Shown: positions 45,497-54,979 of the stretch, piece by piece
How the letters are laid out: every line of letters starts with the position of its first letter
Numbering within the stretch: the first letter of the stretch is position 1
DNA from: Acidimicrobiia bacterium
GTDB taxonomy: Bacteria; Actinomycetota; Acidimicrobiia; Acidimicrobiales; Poriferisodalaceae
DNA length: 64,000 nt
NCBI GenBank assembly: GCA_022820505.1
Contig: JAJEFK010000014.1
Span: 16,206 to 80,205 of the forward strand
Direction: 5' to 3'
Made by a program: the position numbers and the translations under genes
Notes under the pieces: generated by a model
Told to the model about the DNA's origin: nothing
Databases searched by the model: none
The model's input: only the letters and a program-made list of their open reading frames with translations

Positions 45497-47074
45497 ATGC
45501 GCAGCCGTCTGCTGTCGGGCTGGGCCGCTGTCGTCCTCATCGCGGTAACAACCCTCGCCATCTGGGTGGCAGACATCAATCTTCCGCTGGGCAACAGCGA
45601 CGATGGGCGGCTGGTGGCCTTCTCTGGGCTCCATGCGCGAAATTTCTGGGACTTGGGTCTCGTGGAGTCACGTTGGGGTGCACGCATCGACCCCTTCATC
45701 CGGCCCGAGTTCGGTGTCGAGCCGCGCACCACGGCTCCGATCGAAGCGGTCACCTACGCGCATCACCCACCGCTCAAGGAATTCCTGTCGATCGGGTCGG
45801 CAGGCGCACTCGGCGACAGTCCGGCAGCACTGCGCGTGCCGATCTTCCTGCTCGGCGTCTCGACGCTGCTGTTCATGGCGTCGCTGCTGCGGGCATGCAG
45901 CATCCGGTGGGGACCCATCCTGCTGGCGGTCGGCGCGATGGCGTGCACCGGCTTCTTCTACGTCTACGGCCGCCTCGGTGTCAGCTTCTCGCTGCTCATC
46001 GCCACGGCTGCTGCAGTTGCATGGATCCGCAAGTCAGACCGGCCGTCGGGCTGGGCGCGGCTCAGGCTCGGGATTGTCGCTGCGCTCGCCGCAATGCAAT
46101 CGTGGATATCCATCGCCGCGCTCGGGCCGCTGGGGCTGTGGCTGTTCGCTCACCGCTACTGCGCCCGACGAGCCGGCGCCGACGCCGCACCCCGGCCGTG
46201 CTCGCCGAGGCAATGGCTGGCTGCGGGATGGTCGCCGGCGCTCACCGCGCTCGCCAGCGGGACCCTCGTCGGGCTCGGGATCACAGCCGCATGGATGATG
46301 TACGCCACCGGATTCAGCGAGCTCGCCGATCAGGTCGCCGTGCGCGTCGGCAACAGCACGACATCGGGAGGCAACGAGATCAGCTTCGGCTTCGGCGAGT
46401 TCCTGGCGCGCCAATGGCGATTCGCCACCGAGGAGCTGCTGGTGCCGCCGTGGCTGCGCGTCTTGCTGGTGCCCGCGCTGATTGCCGGCTTGATCGACCG
46501 CCGGACGCGTGTCGCGGTCGCAATCACGCTCGGCGTGGCGGCGGCGCTGACATTCGGCATCCGGCAGGGAGCGTGGGTACACCGGCTGTGGAACTTCCCG
46601 TGGCTGATGCCCGTGACCATCGGGCTTGCGTCGCTGGCGGACTGGGTCGGCAGACACATCAGGAAGTCGTGGCGGATCGCGGCGGCTGCCGCAGGCGCCA
46701 CGGTGGTCGCCGCGACGATGATCGCCGTCATCGCCGGCAGCACCAGGGACCGCTACATCACCGATCCTGCCGATGTCGGCAGGGCACTCGAGCAGGCCGC
46801 GTCGCGGCCTGAGGCAGCGGCGGCCGAAGTGGCATGGGTAGGGCCCAGCCTCCCCGCGCCGCGATGGGCCTCGTACTACCTCGACGTACCCGTGTTCCAC
46901 CTCGACGACCATCCCCTCGACCGGCTGCACGGCACCGACCTCGTCATCGTGCGACCCAGCCGCCTGCCGGACTACATCCCGTCCGAGGCACTCCTCGAAC
47001 CGCTCGCTTCCGTCGGCGACTTCACCGTCATCACTGCAGAACCGCTGCTCAACGCACCCAGCAGAAACCGCTGA
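45497..47074 (+). CDS. GT-C fold membrane glycosyltransferase (copy B)
   Basis: A polytopic membrane protein of 525 aa, paralogous to the protein at 3259-4965. The two share long identical stretches such as L-P-L-G-N-S-D-D-G-R, A-R-N-F-W-D, V-T-Y-A-H-H-P-P-L-K, G-A-L-G-D-S-P and V-H/I-H-R-L-W-N-F-P-W, and the same number and order of membrane segments. The acidic and H-P-P-L signatures point to use of a lipid-linked sugar donor. It is the last gene of the cluster interrupted by IS982. Confidence 0.78.
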   Translation: MRSRLLSGWAAVVLIAVTTLAIWVADINLPLGNSDDGRLVAFSGLHARNFWDLGLVESRWGARIDPFIRPEFGVEPRTTAPIEAVTYAHHPPLKEFLSIGSAGALGDSPAALRVPIFLLGVSTLLFMASLLRACSIRWGPILLAVGAMACTGFFYVYGRLGVSFSLLIATAAAVAWIRKSDRPSGWARLRLGIVAALAAMQSWISIAALGPLGLWLFAHRYCARRAGADAAPRPCSPRQWLAAGWSPALTALASGTLVGLGITAAWMMYATGFSELADQVAVRVGNSTTSGGNEISFGFGEFLARQWRFATEELLVPPWLRVLLVPALIAGLIDRRTRVAVAITLGVAAALTFGIRQGAWVHRLWNFPWLMPVTIGLASLADWVGRHIRKSWRIAAAAAGATVVAATMIAVIAGSTRDRYITDPADVGRALEQAASRPEAAAAEVAWVGPSLPAPRWASYYLDVPVFHLDDHPLDRLHGTDLVIVRPSRLPDYIPSEALLEPLASVGDFTVITAEPLLNAPSRNR

Positions 47075-47087
47075 GCCGGCGGTGGGG

Positions 47088-47606
47088 CTAGCCCGGTGAG
47101 GGGGTGAGGTGGACTGGTGATTGATGGACGCTGGGGTTGCCGGCGAGGTCGGTTGCGGTGCCACTGCGGATGGTGGCCACCGACCGGGTGTTGGGCAGAT
47201 GGGCGAGTTCGGTGGACTGGACGCGAGCAACCAGGGTGCCAGTGCCGCCGTTCGTCGCCGTGGTGTCGCAGACGGCGGTGTCGGCCTGCAGCGGCGGCTG
47301 CGCGTTGTTGTCTGCGACGAACTCGATGTCGCTGTGGGGCGCGGCGTAGCCGTCGAGGGCGAAGTCCCAGTCTCGGCGGCCGTCCACGTCGATCTCGATG
47401 CGGCGAGGAGTGACGGCCTTGTCGCTTCCGTCGCATCCATGCACCGGTTCCGACCACAGCACTCTCAGGTCGACGGTGCTGGCACCACCGGAGAACTGGA
47501 TGCGCCCGTCGAAGTCGGCGAGCGACTCCCCTTCGGCACCGGTCTCCGTAGCCGCAGCGAATGCGCTGGCAAACGGCCCGCCCGCATCATGCGTACACAA
47601 CCTCAC
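47088..47606 (-). CDS. Hypothetical protein or fragment with an Ig-like (SwmB-type) end
   Basis: A 172-codon frame with no full-length family match that I can name. The last part, A-T-D-L-A-G-N-P-S, is the phrase that closes many bacterial Ig-like/SwmB extracellular domains. Earlier parts contain V-D-L-R-V-L-W-S-E-P-V and two Cys pairs. There is no signal peptide and no convincing ribosome-binding site at the GTG start. The best reading is the remnant of a larger exported protein; a chance frame is also possible. Confidence 0.35.
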   Translation of the reverse strand: MRLCTHDAGGPFASAFAAATETGAEGESLADFDGRIQFSGGASTVDLRVLWSEPVHGCDGSDKAVTPRRIEIDVDGRRDWDFALDGYAAPHSDIEFVADNNAQPPLQADTAVCDTTATNGGTGTLVARVQSTELAHLPNTRSVATIRSGTATDLAGNPSVHQSPVHLTPSPG

Positions 47607-47672
47607 CTAGGGGCAACAAGAAGTCACTAACTGCCTGTCTCGAAGACGGCTAGCTGCCTGTGTCGCCGCCAG

Positions 47673-47746
47673 TCGGGAAGGCGGGATTTGAACCCACGAC
47701 CCCCTGCTCCCAAAGCAGGTGCGCTACCAGGCTGCGCCACTTCCCG
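47673..47746 (-). tRNA. tRNA-Pro (anticodon TGG)
   Basis: Cloverleaf with acceptor CGGGAAG/CTTCCCG, anticodon stem CCTGC/GCAGG with loop TTTGGGA, and a normal T-arm. CCA is not encoded. It marks the right edge of the accessory region. Confidence 0.96.
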
Positions 47747-47839
47747 AGTCTGAAGAGCTGACCGCCCAGCCCTCAAGTTCGAGCGTACTGGCGGGTTGTC
47801 GAGAGGCCCGGGTCGGCTGGGCTCAGTCGTCGGCTGGGC

Positions 47840-48031
47840 TCAATCGTCGACGGCGATGACTTGGGTGGGACAGCTTGCTGCTGCGGTTCGCACGGCGCTG
47901 TGGTGTTCGGCGCTGGGGCTGTCTTCGAGGAGCTGCACGAGACCGTCATTGCCCACCTCGAAGATGCCCGGGGCGATCATCTCGCAGGAACCGCTGCCGA
48001 TGCACTTGTCGACGTCGATGGTGATCTTCAC
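47840..48031 (-). CDS. Small [3Fe-4S]/[4Fe-4S] ferredoxin
   Basis: A 63-aa electron carrier of the type that serves cytochromes P450. A single cluster is indicated by C-I-G-S-G-S-C and the late C-P-T-Q-V-I; the Cys-x5-Cys spacing with Gly/Ser at the missing position favours a 3Fe-4S cluster. GGAGG lies shortly before the GTG start at 48031. No P450 gene is adjacent, so its partner is elsewhere. Confidence 0.9.
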   Translation of the reverse strand: MKITIDVDKCIGSGSCEMIAPGIFEVGNDGLVQLLEDSPSAEHHSAVRTAAASCPTQVIAVDD

Positions 48032-48265
48032 TGTGCCTCCAGCTCGTCAGGCATCTCAGTTGCCGGCTCCCATTCTTGCGAGCCGAACGCTTGCTCCCTA
48101 CGTGTCAGCGCAACGCTACGCCACGTCGCCGCGGAACCGGCACCGCTTCGGCCCACGCCTGCACCTCCCAGCAGTCGGGCACCGGCGACTCCTGCCCGTT
48201 ACTCTCAGCGGCGGCCGCGACCGGCCGCTAGCGCAAGCGCTTCCCTTACCTACAGGAGGACCACT

Positions 48266-49108
48266 GTGAAGATCGGCGTGATGATGTTCCCCACCGACAA
48301 GGCCATCGGGCCCGTCGAGTTGGCCAAGGCTGTTGAGGAACGAGGCTTCGAGTCGCTGTGGTTCCCCGAGCACAGCCACATTCCCACCAGCCGCGAAACG
48401 CCCTGGGGCGGCAACGAGGGCGCGCCGCCGCTGCCCGAGGAATACTGGCGCACACACGACCAGTTCGTGTCGCTGGGTGCCGCTGCAGCGGTTACCGAGA
48501 ACATCATGCTCGGCACCGGCATCACGCTCGTTGCCCAGCGCGACCCGATCTGGCTGGCCAAGGAAGCCGCCACGGTGGACCGGATCTCGAACGGCCGGTT
48601 CATCCTGGGCATCGGCTACGGCTGGAACAAGGAAGAGCTGCGGAACCACGGCGTGAAGTACACCGACCGGCGCGCTATCACCCGCGAGATGATGCTGGCG
48701 GTGCGCGAGCTGTGGACCAATGACGAGGCCGAGTTCCACGGCGATTGGGTGAACTTCGACTCGTCGTGGGCGTGGCCGAAGCCGGTGCAGGAAGGTGGCC
48801 CGAAGGTCATCCTCGGCGGTGCCGCCGGGCCGAAGACGATCGCAGACATCGTGGAGTTCTGCGACGGCTGGATGCCGATCTCGGGCCGCTACGACTTCGA
48901 CGTGCCGATGAAGCAGATCCGTGAGTCGGCGATCGAGGCCGGCCGCGACCCCGATGAGATCGAGTTCGGCCAGTTCGGCACGCCCCCCAAGCCGGAGATC
49001 CTGGAGAGCTTGGCGGAGTCGGGATGCACCCGCGTGGTGCTCGGGCTCCCGCCGGCCGACGCCGACACGGTGCTGCCGATCCTCGACAAGTACACAGCGC
49101 TGCTGTAG
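48266..49108 (+). CDS. LLM class F420-dependent oxidoreductase
   Basis: A luciferase-like monooxygenase-fold protein of 280 aa, likely to use coenzyme F420. It starts V-K-I-G-V-M-M-F-P-T and contains E-E-R-G-F-E-S-L-W-F-P-E-H, I-M-L-G-T-G-I-T-L-V, R-F-I-L-G-I-G-Y-G-W-N and V-I-L-G-G-A-A-G-P. The GTG start at 48266 has AGGAGGA directly upstream (48254-48260); the longer upstream frame lies over the ferredoxin gene and is not coding. The substrate is unknown. Confidence 0.9.
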   Translation: MKIGVMMFPTDKAIGPVELAKAVEERGFESLWFPEHSHIPTSRETPWGGNEGAPPLPEEYWRTHDQFVSLGAAAAVTENIMLGTGITLVAQRDPIWLAKEAATVDRISNGRFILGIGYGWNKEELRNHGVKYTDRRAITREMMLAVRELWTNDEAEFHGDWVNFDSSWAWPKPVQEGGPKVILGGAAGPKTIADIVEFCDGWMPISGRYDFDVPMKQIRESAIEAGRDPDEIEFGQFGTPPKPEILESLAESGCTRVVLGLPPADADTVLPILDKYTALL

Positions 49109-49185
49109 CAGCCTCACGTTCCGCCGCAGGCTTCGGGCCTGCCGGATTGCACCCTGCCGGCCGCGCCAGCGGGAACAATGTGGCG

Positions 49186-49842
49186 GTGACTGACAGCGCG
49201 CCAGGTGTCGAACACCTCGATGTCGTCGATGAGGTGGGCCGCTACGTGCGCACCGCCCCGCGGGACGAGGTGCACGAACGAGGTGAGTGGCACCGGGTGT
49301 TTCACTGCCAGATCGTGACGCTGCGTGACGGTGTGCCGACCGCGGTGCTGCAGCAGCGTTCTCGCGCCAAGGCGGCCTTTGCGGGGCTGATCGACGTCAG
49401 TGCGGCCGGGCATCTTGCCGCCGGCGAGACACCGCTCGATGGGGTGCGGGAGCTCGAAGAAGAGCTCGGCCTGTCCCCCGCCAGCACCGACCTCGTGCCG
49501 CTGGGCGTTCGCAGGCTGGCCGATGACAGCGGGGAGGGCAGGTTGAATTGCGAGCTGACCAGTGTGTACCTGCTGCGCGATGACCGCCCGCTCGCCGACT
49601 ACGTGCTGGCCCGCGACGAAGTCGATGCGGTGCTCGATGTCCCGATTGCCGACCTGCTGGCGCTGTTCGGCGGGGCTCCATCTCTCACTGTGCAGGGCGT
49701 CTCGTCGGCCGGTCATCCCGACGCCCGCGAGGTCATGCTCGACGTGACACTCGACGATTTCGTGCCCGGCGCCGAGTACTGGGTGGTGCTGATGGTGATG
49801 GCCCAGCGATTCCTCGCCGGCCAAGGCCCGCTCGCCGTCTAA
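49186..49842 (+). CDS. Nudix hydrolase (YfcD/IDI-like)
   Basis: A 218-aa protein of the Nudix group related to isopentenyl-diphosphate isomerase and YfcD. The Nudix box is G-H-L-A-A-G-E-T-P-L-D-G-V-R-E-L-E-E-E-L. The N-terminal segment L-D-V-V-D-E-V-G and the later V-F-H-C-Q-I-V-T match the group. GTG at 49186 or the GTG two codons earlier may be the start. A role as a hydrolase of a nucleotide-linked metabolite is inferred from the family. Confidence 0.85.
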   Translation: MTDSAPGVEHLDVVDEVGRYVRTAPRDEVHERGEWHRVFHCQIVTLRDGVPTAVLQQRSRAKAAFAGLIDVSAAGHLAAGETPLDGVRELEEELGLSPASTDLVPLGVRRLADDSGEGRLNCELTSVYLLRDDRPLADYVLARDEVDAVLDVPIADLLALFGGAPSLTVQGVSSAGHPDAREVMLDVTLDDFVPGAEYWVVLMVMAQRFLAGQGPLAV

Positions 49843-49857
49843 GGCCGAGCCGGTCGC

Positions 49858-52767
49858 TCAGGCGTGCTCGGCAATGAGGGCCAGCATCTCGCTGCCGTAG
49901 GACTCGAGCTTGGCCGGTCCGATGCCCGGTACGGCGAGCAGCTCGGCCTCGGTACGGGGACGCTGTACTGCGAGCGCAATGAGGACTGCGTCCGGGGCCA
50001 CGACGTACGCCGGTACGCCGTCGCCGCGGCTGCGCTGGAGGCGCCACGCGCGCAGTGCTTCGAACAGCGCCGCATCACTCGGGTCGGTCGGCGGCTCAGG
50101 CTTGGATCGACGGGTCGCTGGTCGCGATTCGGTGCCCGGCAGGACAGCCGGGTCGGCTGGGCCGCCCGGGTCGGCGCGGCTGCCGGACCGTGGGCCAGCT
50201 CCGGACCCTGCGCCTCCCCCGGACTCTCGCGACGCTGATCCGGCGAGCATCGGCTCGGGCTCGGCGGGCAGCGGCGGAGCGAGTTCGCTGAGCTCGACCA
50301 AGAACGGCGACGGCGGATCGTCGCTGATGAAGGTCACGGATGCAGCACAGCGAGTCAGTGCCACATGGAAGACACGGCGTTCTTCCTCGATGTCGTGGGC
50401 GAGACGGTGCGGCATGAGGCCTTCGGAGGCCTCAAAGACGATGACGTGGGGCCATTCGAGGCCCTTCACCCGGTGGACGGTCGCGAGCCGCACACTTGAT
50501 TGCCCCGCCGGATTCGCCGACGCAGCCCCGCTCGGTGAGGCAGCCTCGTCACGGCCAAAGCCGGCCGCGTCTGAGGCACCGAAACCTGACAGGCGGTCCG
50601 CCAGCCACGTGGCGAAGCTGGCCGGATCTGGATGCAGGTGCGCCACCGAGATCAGCGCCCGCAGGTCATCGCCATGAGCGGACCTGTCCACGGACCGGCG
50701 CGACGCATCCAAGCGAGTGTCAAGGCTGTACCCCAAGCCCAGCTCATCCCGAACGATCTCGAGAATGGCTTCGGTGGTGAGCTGCTCGTTCGCGGTTCGC
50801 TGTCGCAGCATGTCGATGTCGTCCGCGTACTCGTCGATCTTGGTCGCTGTGCGGTCGTCGCTGAGTCGGGCCGCCAGCGCGCGCAGTGCGCCGAGACTGC
50901 GCTGCTCGCCGATCCACTCGATCACGCGAGGAGAGATTCCGCGCGGCGGCCGGCGTGCTGCATCCGATAGCGCGCCGCCAGGCAGTGCGTGACGGGGCGC
51001 GACCGCCAACTTGAGCCACGCCAGCGCGCCTGCGACACCCGTGCGCTCCATGAACCCACGACCCAGTGGCGCATCCGCCGCTACGCCCATCTCCCCGAGC
51101 ACGATCTGCGGCACGAGCAGCGTGCTGTTGACCCGCGTCAGCACCGCGATGTCGGAAGGCTGGATGCCGCTGTCGATCAGGGCCGTCACGGTCTCGCGCA
51201 GCGCCGCTGCCGACTCCGGCCCCGTCTTGACGGCGAGGGCCCCGTCGTTACGGTCGCCGTCTTGTCGGGTTTGCGACTCCATCGTCGATGACGCGTCGCC
51301 GATGGACGCATCGGGAGTTGCCGCTGTGATCTGCTTGTCGATGCGGCGGCGATTGTGTGACAGCAGGTTGATCGCTGCGTCGACCACCGGCGGCGGGCAG
51401 CGGTAGTTCACGTTCAGGTGGTGACGTGCCGCCCCCGGGAAGTACTTGTCGAAGTCGATGAGCCACTGCGGGGACGCACCGGCGTAGCCGTAGATGGTCT
51501 GATCGTCGTCGCCGACAGCGAACACGTCGGCGCGCGGCCCCGCCAGCAGCCGGATCATCAGCAGGTGGGCCGGCGTCAAGTCCTGGAATTCGTCTACGAG
51601 CAACGCACCGCACGCACGGCGTGCAGCGGCACGGGCTGCCGGGTCGACGAGCAGGATCTCGATCGCCCCGATGATCTGCTGGTCGAAGTCGACCAACCCG
51701 TCAGCAGTCAGGCTCTTGACATATTGCGGCGCCAACGTCGAGAACTCCGGCACGTCAGGCTGGAAATCGCCTTCGACCTCGACGGGGTCACGCAACCCCA
51801 GCCGTGAAGCACTCAGTGCCTCCAGCCACGGTGCGAGCTGATCGGTCATCGCCCTCCGGCGACGCTTGACGAGGCCGTCGAGACGGTCGCGCACACCCAT
51901 CTCGTCAATGACGTCGACCCGGCTTCGGCCTACCGGACGGGCGAAGGGTCCCGAGCCGTTGCAGATGGCCAGGGCGAGGCTGTTGAGGGTCCGCACCTGC
52001 AGTCCCGCCAAGTCACCGGTGCGCTCTTCCATCACGCGGCGCGCCCGAACGTTGAAAGCCACCAAACACACGGCCTCGGCAGCAACCCCCAGATCCCTCA
52101 CGAGATAGCGCGCCCGCTCGGTGAGCACCCGGGTTTTGCCCGACCCTGCGGGCGCAACGATGCACGCAGCCCCGCCCAGGTGGCCGACAGCCGCATGCTG
52201 ATCCGATGCCAGGTCGGCTTGCGGCATGGCCGGCTGCACCCCGCGCAGGCTCCCTGCCGCCAGATTGGCTGCAGGCACCACCGGTGCAGCAAGTTCGAAC
52301 GCCTCCAGCGGCCCACCGTCGCACCACACCGGCCCGGCATCGGTGACCACATCGCCGTCGCTCTCAGCATGCGTGCTCGACTCGCTCGCGAGCACACCGC
52401 CGAGCCGCAGCGCCGCCTCAACGGGAGCGAAACGCGCTCGTGCCGGGTCCCGAGAATCCACGGCGTTTGCCGTCAGGAGGTGTGCCAGCACCTCCGATCG
52501 CATCGTCAGCCCGGGCGAGAGCTCCCACCACAGCGCCTGCCACACCGGCGCAGCATCAGGCAGATCACCGTCGAGCTCAATGACCAGCCGGGTCCGCTGC
52601 AACCAAGCGTCACGCAAACGGCGGCCAGCCGCCGCACTGAAGTCACCGAGGCTGACGTGCACGCGTTCGCAGTCGGCCCACACGCCAGGCGCCGCGTCGC
52701 CCGGCCGCACCAGCACGCTGCGTCCTAACTCCGGTGGGCCGGCGAGTGCGTCCGCGGTCAGTCTCAT
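49858..52767 (-). CDS. UvrD/PcrA-like superfamily 1 DNA helicase with HRDC domain
   Basis: A 969-aa ATP-dependent 3'-5' helicase for repair or replication restart. About 180 N-terminal residues have no helicase motifs. The helicase core follows: Q-motif-like D-L-A-S-D-Q-H, Walker A A-P-A-G-S-G-K-T (205-212), L-L-V-D-E-F-Q-D-L-T (II), G-D-D-D-Q-T-I-Y-G (III), L-N-V-N-Y-R-C (IV), V-H-R-V-K-G-L-E-W (V) and V-A-L-T-R (VI). A Gly/Pro-rich linker near residue 860 leads to a C-terminal HRDC domain (E-L-L-A-V-P-G-I-G-P-A-K-L). The order matches mycobacterial UvrD2-type proteins, but the long N-terminus does not. Confidence 0.9.
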   Translation of the reverse strand: MRLTADALAGPPELGRSVLVRPGDAAPGVWADCERVHVSLGDFSAAAGRRLRDAWLQRTRLVIELDGDLPDAAPVWQALWWELSPGLTMRSEVLAHLLTANAVDSRDPARARFAPVEAALRLGGVLASESSTHAESDGDVVTDAGPVWCDGGPLEAFELAAPVVPAANLAAGSLRGVQPAMPQADLASDQHAAVGHLGGAACIVAPAGSGKTRVLTERARYLVRDLGVAAEAVCLVAFNVRARRVMEERTGDLAGLQVRTLNSLALAICNGSGPFARPVGRSRVDVIDEMGVRDRLDGLVKRRRRAMTDQLAPWLEALSASRLGLRDPVEVEGDFQPDVPEFSTLAPQYVKSLTADGLVDFDQQIIGAIEILLVDPAARAAARRACGALLVDEFQDLTPAHLLMIRLLAGPRADVFAVGDDDQTIYGYAGASPQWLIDFDKYFPGAARHHLNVNYRCPPPVVDAAINLLSHNRRRIDKQITAATPDASIGDASSTMESQTRQDGDRNDGALAVKTGPESAAALRETVTALIDSGIQPSDIAVLTRVNSTLLVPQIVLGEMGVAADAPLGRGFMERTGVAGALAWLKLAVAPRHALPGGALSDAARRPPRGISPRVIEWIGEQRSLGALRALAARLSDDRTATKIDEYADDIDMLRQRTANEQLTTEAILEIVRDELGLGYSLDTRLDASRRSVDRSAHGDDLRALISVAHLHPDPASFATWLADRLSGFGASDAAGFGRDEAASPSGAASANPAGQSSVRLATVHRVKGLEWPHVIVFEASEGLMPHRLAHDIEEERRVFHVALTRCAASVTFISDDPPSPFLVELSELAPPLPAEPEPMLAGSASRESGGGAGSGAGPRSGSRADPGGPADPAVLPGTESRPATRRSKPEPPTDPSDAALFEALRAWRLQRSRGDGVPAYVVAPDAVLIALAVQRPRTEAELLAVPGIGPAKLESYGSEMLALIAEHA

Positions 52768-52848
52768 GTGCGACTTGCGCTCACGCAGAACGTGACCTGG
52801 GCACAGCGTCGTGCCCGCAGTTCGGCCTGTGGCTCAGCATGTGGCCCG

Positions 52849-53517
52849 CTAGCGGCCGACGCCGATGAGGTGCATCGCCTCCGCGCGGGTAGCGGTGTTG
52901 CGGAACTGTCCACGCACCGCCGAGGTGATGGTGAGCGATCCGGGCTTCTGCACGCCTCGCATCGACATGCACTGGTGCTCTGCCTCCACAACCACGAGCG
53001 TGCCCCGTGGCTCGAGCACCTCCATCAGCTTGTCGGCGACCTGGGTGGTGAGCCGTTCTTGCACCTGCGGCCGGCGGGCGTAGGCCTCCACGAGCCGGGC
53101 AAGTTTCGACAAGCCAGTGATCATGCCTCGCTCGCCAGGGATGTAGGCGACATGGGCGCGGCCCACGAAGGGCATCAGGTGGTGCTCGCACATCGAATAG
53201 AAGGGGATGTCACGCACCATGACCATCTCGTCATGGCCGGTCTCGAACTGCACCTTCAGGTGATGCTCGGGATCTTCCTGCAGGCCAGCGAACACCTCGG
53301 CGTACATGCGAGCCACGCGCTTGGGGGTCTTCTGCAGGCCGTCCCGATCGGGGTCCTCGCCGATCGCGAGCAGGATCTCCCGGACTGCCTTCTCGATGCG
53401 GTCCGTGTCCACTTGCTGATCGGTCACGGCGCCATTCGTCTCAGCGATCGACATCGCACCATCCGCGACCTCGGGCGTCGCAGCGGCGTTCGTGTCAGTA
53501 ACTGAGCCCTGCGGCAT
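52849..53517 (-). CDS. folE: GTP cyclohydrolase I
   Basis: Converts GTP to dihydroneopterin triphosphate, the first step of folate synthesis. The 222-aa protein has the zinc ligands in M-C-E-H-H-L and C-M-S-M-R-G-V, and the conserved R-V-A-R-M-Y, G-L-S-K-L-A-R and R-P-Q-V-Q-E-R-L-T segments. The first 35 residues are a variable extension. ATG at 53517 lies 6 nt after a TAGGTT box with no ribosome-binding site, so leaderless translation is likely. Confidence 0.95.
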   Translation of the reverse strand: MPQGSVTDTNAAATPEVADGAMSIAETNGAVTDQQVDTDRIEKAVREILLAIGEDPDRDGLQKTPKRVARMYAEVFAGLQEDPEHHLKVQFETGHDEMVMVRDIPFYSMCEHHLMPFVGRAHVAYIPGERGMITGLSKLARLVEAYARRPQVQERLTTQVADKLMEVLEPRGTLVVVEAEHQCMSMRGVQKPGSLTITSAVRGQFRNTATRAEAMHLIGVGR

Positions 53518-53523
53518 CCGGTG

Positions 53524-53529
53524 AACCTA
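53524..53529 (-). promoter_or_regulatory. -10 box of probable leaderless folE promoter
   Basis: TAGGTT on the minus strand is followed by CACCGG and the ATG of folE. The spacing and absence of a Shine-Dalgarno match nadD. Confidence 0.5.
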
Positions 53530-53690
53530 CCCGCGTTGGCCAGGGACGCCATAGCGATTTGCGTCGTCGGCGCGTCCTGCGGAACAACAGATGCCGGGGC
53601 GCCGACCGGGAACGACGACGGGCATCACGGCGGGACCCGACCGCAGCCCTGGCCAGCGGATTGTCCACAGCCCTCACCAAGGGCCGCTGT

Positions 53691-53696
53691 TAGGGT
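53691..53696 (+). promoter_or_regulatory. -10 box of probable leaderless promoter for the DUF6159-like gene
   Basis: TAGGGT is followed by 7 nt and then ATG at 53704. It lies about 160 bp from the divergent folE promoter. Confidence 0.45.
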
Positions 53697-53703
53697 CAGC
53701 GCA

Positions 53704-54702
53704 ATGGCCCTGTTCAGCGAGATGAAGAGCACCTGGAGCAGGACGCGGCGCTTGGCCTCAACGTCCTATGGAGTTCTGAAACGCGACAGGTTCCTCATGG
53801 CCTTCCCGGCCTTGACGCTGGCTGCGGTGGCCGTCATCTGCCTTGTGACGTGGGCAGCAGTGTGGATTGCTACCGGCGGGCTCAGTGCTGCCACGGTTGA
53901 CGATCCCGGAACATGGGCAACTGAGCCGATGCTGTGGATCGGGCTCTTGGTTTCCGTGCTGCTGTGCACGTTCGTGTCGGTCTTCTTCACCGCTGCGCTG
54001 ACCTACGGCGCCTGGGAGCGTCTCCAAGGCGGAACGCCGACCTTCGAAGGATGCATGGCGGCTGCCAAGGCCCGTCTGCACGTCATCGTGCCGTGGGCCA
54101 TCCTCGCCGGCTTGGTCGGGGTGGTCATCGAGTTGTTGTACCGACTGCCCAGGTTCTTCCGTCACATGGAACAGGCTGGTCGCCACATCCCCGTGGTCGG
54201 CCAGTTCGCCGCCCTCGGGGCAATGATCGTGGCTCTCGTACTCGAGTACATCTGGTACTTCGTCACCTACCTCGTCGTGCCGGTGCTGGTGGTGGAAGAG
54301 ACCGGCCCGGTCGCTTCGTGCAAGCGCTCTTTCGGCCTGTTCCGCAAGACGTGGGGCAAGAGCCTCATCGCTCAGGTGGGATTCGAGCTCATCAGCTTTC
54401 TGCTCTTCTTGCCGGGTCTGGTGCTTGCGGCTCTTATCGTCGCCGTCGGGTTGGGAAGCCCAGTGGCGCTGATTCTCGGCATCGTTGTCGGGGTGGCATG
54501 GCTGCTGACGGTGATCGTCGCCATGTCGGCCATTGTCGGCATCTTCAAGATGGCGCTCTACCTGTACGCGACGACTGGCGAAGTGCCTGGCGAGTTCGCG
54601 GGCACTGACCTTGAGAACGCGTTCACGAACAAGGCTGCTCGCAAGGCCGAACGAGAAGCTCGCAAACCGCGGAAGGACCTCCGAGCCGAGGCGGCTCGCT
54701 GA
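53704..54702 (+). CDS. DUF6159-like polytopic membrane protein
   Basis: A 332-aa integral membrane protein with about six hydrophobic segments. It has the pattern S-R-T-W-x-L-x-K-x-x-x-x-V-L-K-R-D-like (here Y-G-V-L-K-R-D-R-F-L-M-A-F-P) near the start, followed by S-C-K-R-S-F-G-L-F-R-K-T-W-G. Both are typical of a widespread uncharacterised family. The C-terminus is strongly charged (K-A-A-R-K-A-E-R-E-A-R-K) and cytoplasmic. No function is known. ATG at 53704 is chosen because the conserved part begins there. Confidence 0.78.
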   Translation: MALFSEMKSTWSRTRRLASTSYGVLKRDRFLMAFPALTLAAVAVICLVTWAAVWIATGGLSAATVDDPGTWATEPMLWIGLLVSVLLCTFVSVFFTAALTYGAWERLQGGTPTFEGCMAAAKARLHVIVPWAILAGLVGVVIELLYRLPRFFRHMEQAGRHIPVVGQFAALGAMIVALVLEYIWYFVTYLVVPVLVVEETGPVASCKRSFGLFRKTWGKSLIAQVGFELISFLLFLPGLVLAALIVAVGLGSPVALILGIVVGVAWLLTVIVAMSAIVGIFKMALYLYATTGEVPGEFAGTDLENAFTNKAARKAEREARKPRKDLRAEAAR

Positions 54703-54769
54703 GCCGAGTTGACTCCCACACACAGACTCGGCTGACATCAATCGGGCAACCCGAGGAAACTCCCAGATG

Positions 54770-54843
54770 CGCCCCCGGCAGGACTCGAACCTGCAACCGG
54801 CGGGATAGAAGCCCGCTGCGCTGTCCAGTTGCGCCACGGGGGC
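54770..54843 (-). tRNA. tRNA-Arg (anticodon TCT)
   Basis: Cloverleaf with acceptor GCCCCCG/CGGGGGC, anticodon stem GCGGG/CCCGC with loop CTTCTAT, and T-arm GCAGGTTCGAGTCCTGC. CCA is not encoded. Confidence 0.95.
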
Positions 54844-54979
54844 ATGGGCCACGCGGACCCCGGGCCATCCTGCCACCCAACCGGCGCTGGTCCAAGGGTT
54901 CAACGGCACGGCGACGGCCTGCTCGGTACATTTCTGAGACCGGCCGTCAGATGGCCTCGACGCTCAAGGGAGACCGAAC

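Noticed and set aside
47121..47630. 169-codon plus-strand frame
   Set aside because: It overlaps the minus-strand fragment and tRNA-proximal DNA, with Gly/Arg-rich composition and no motif.
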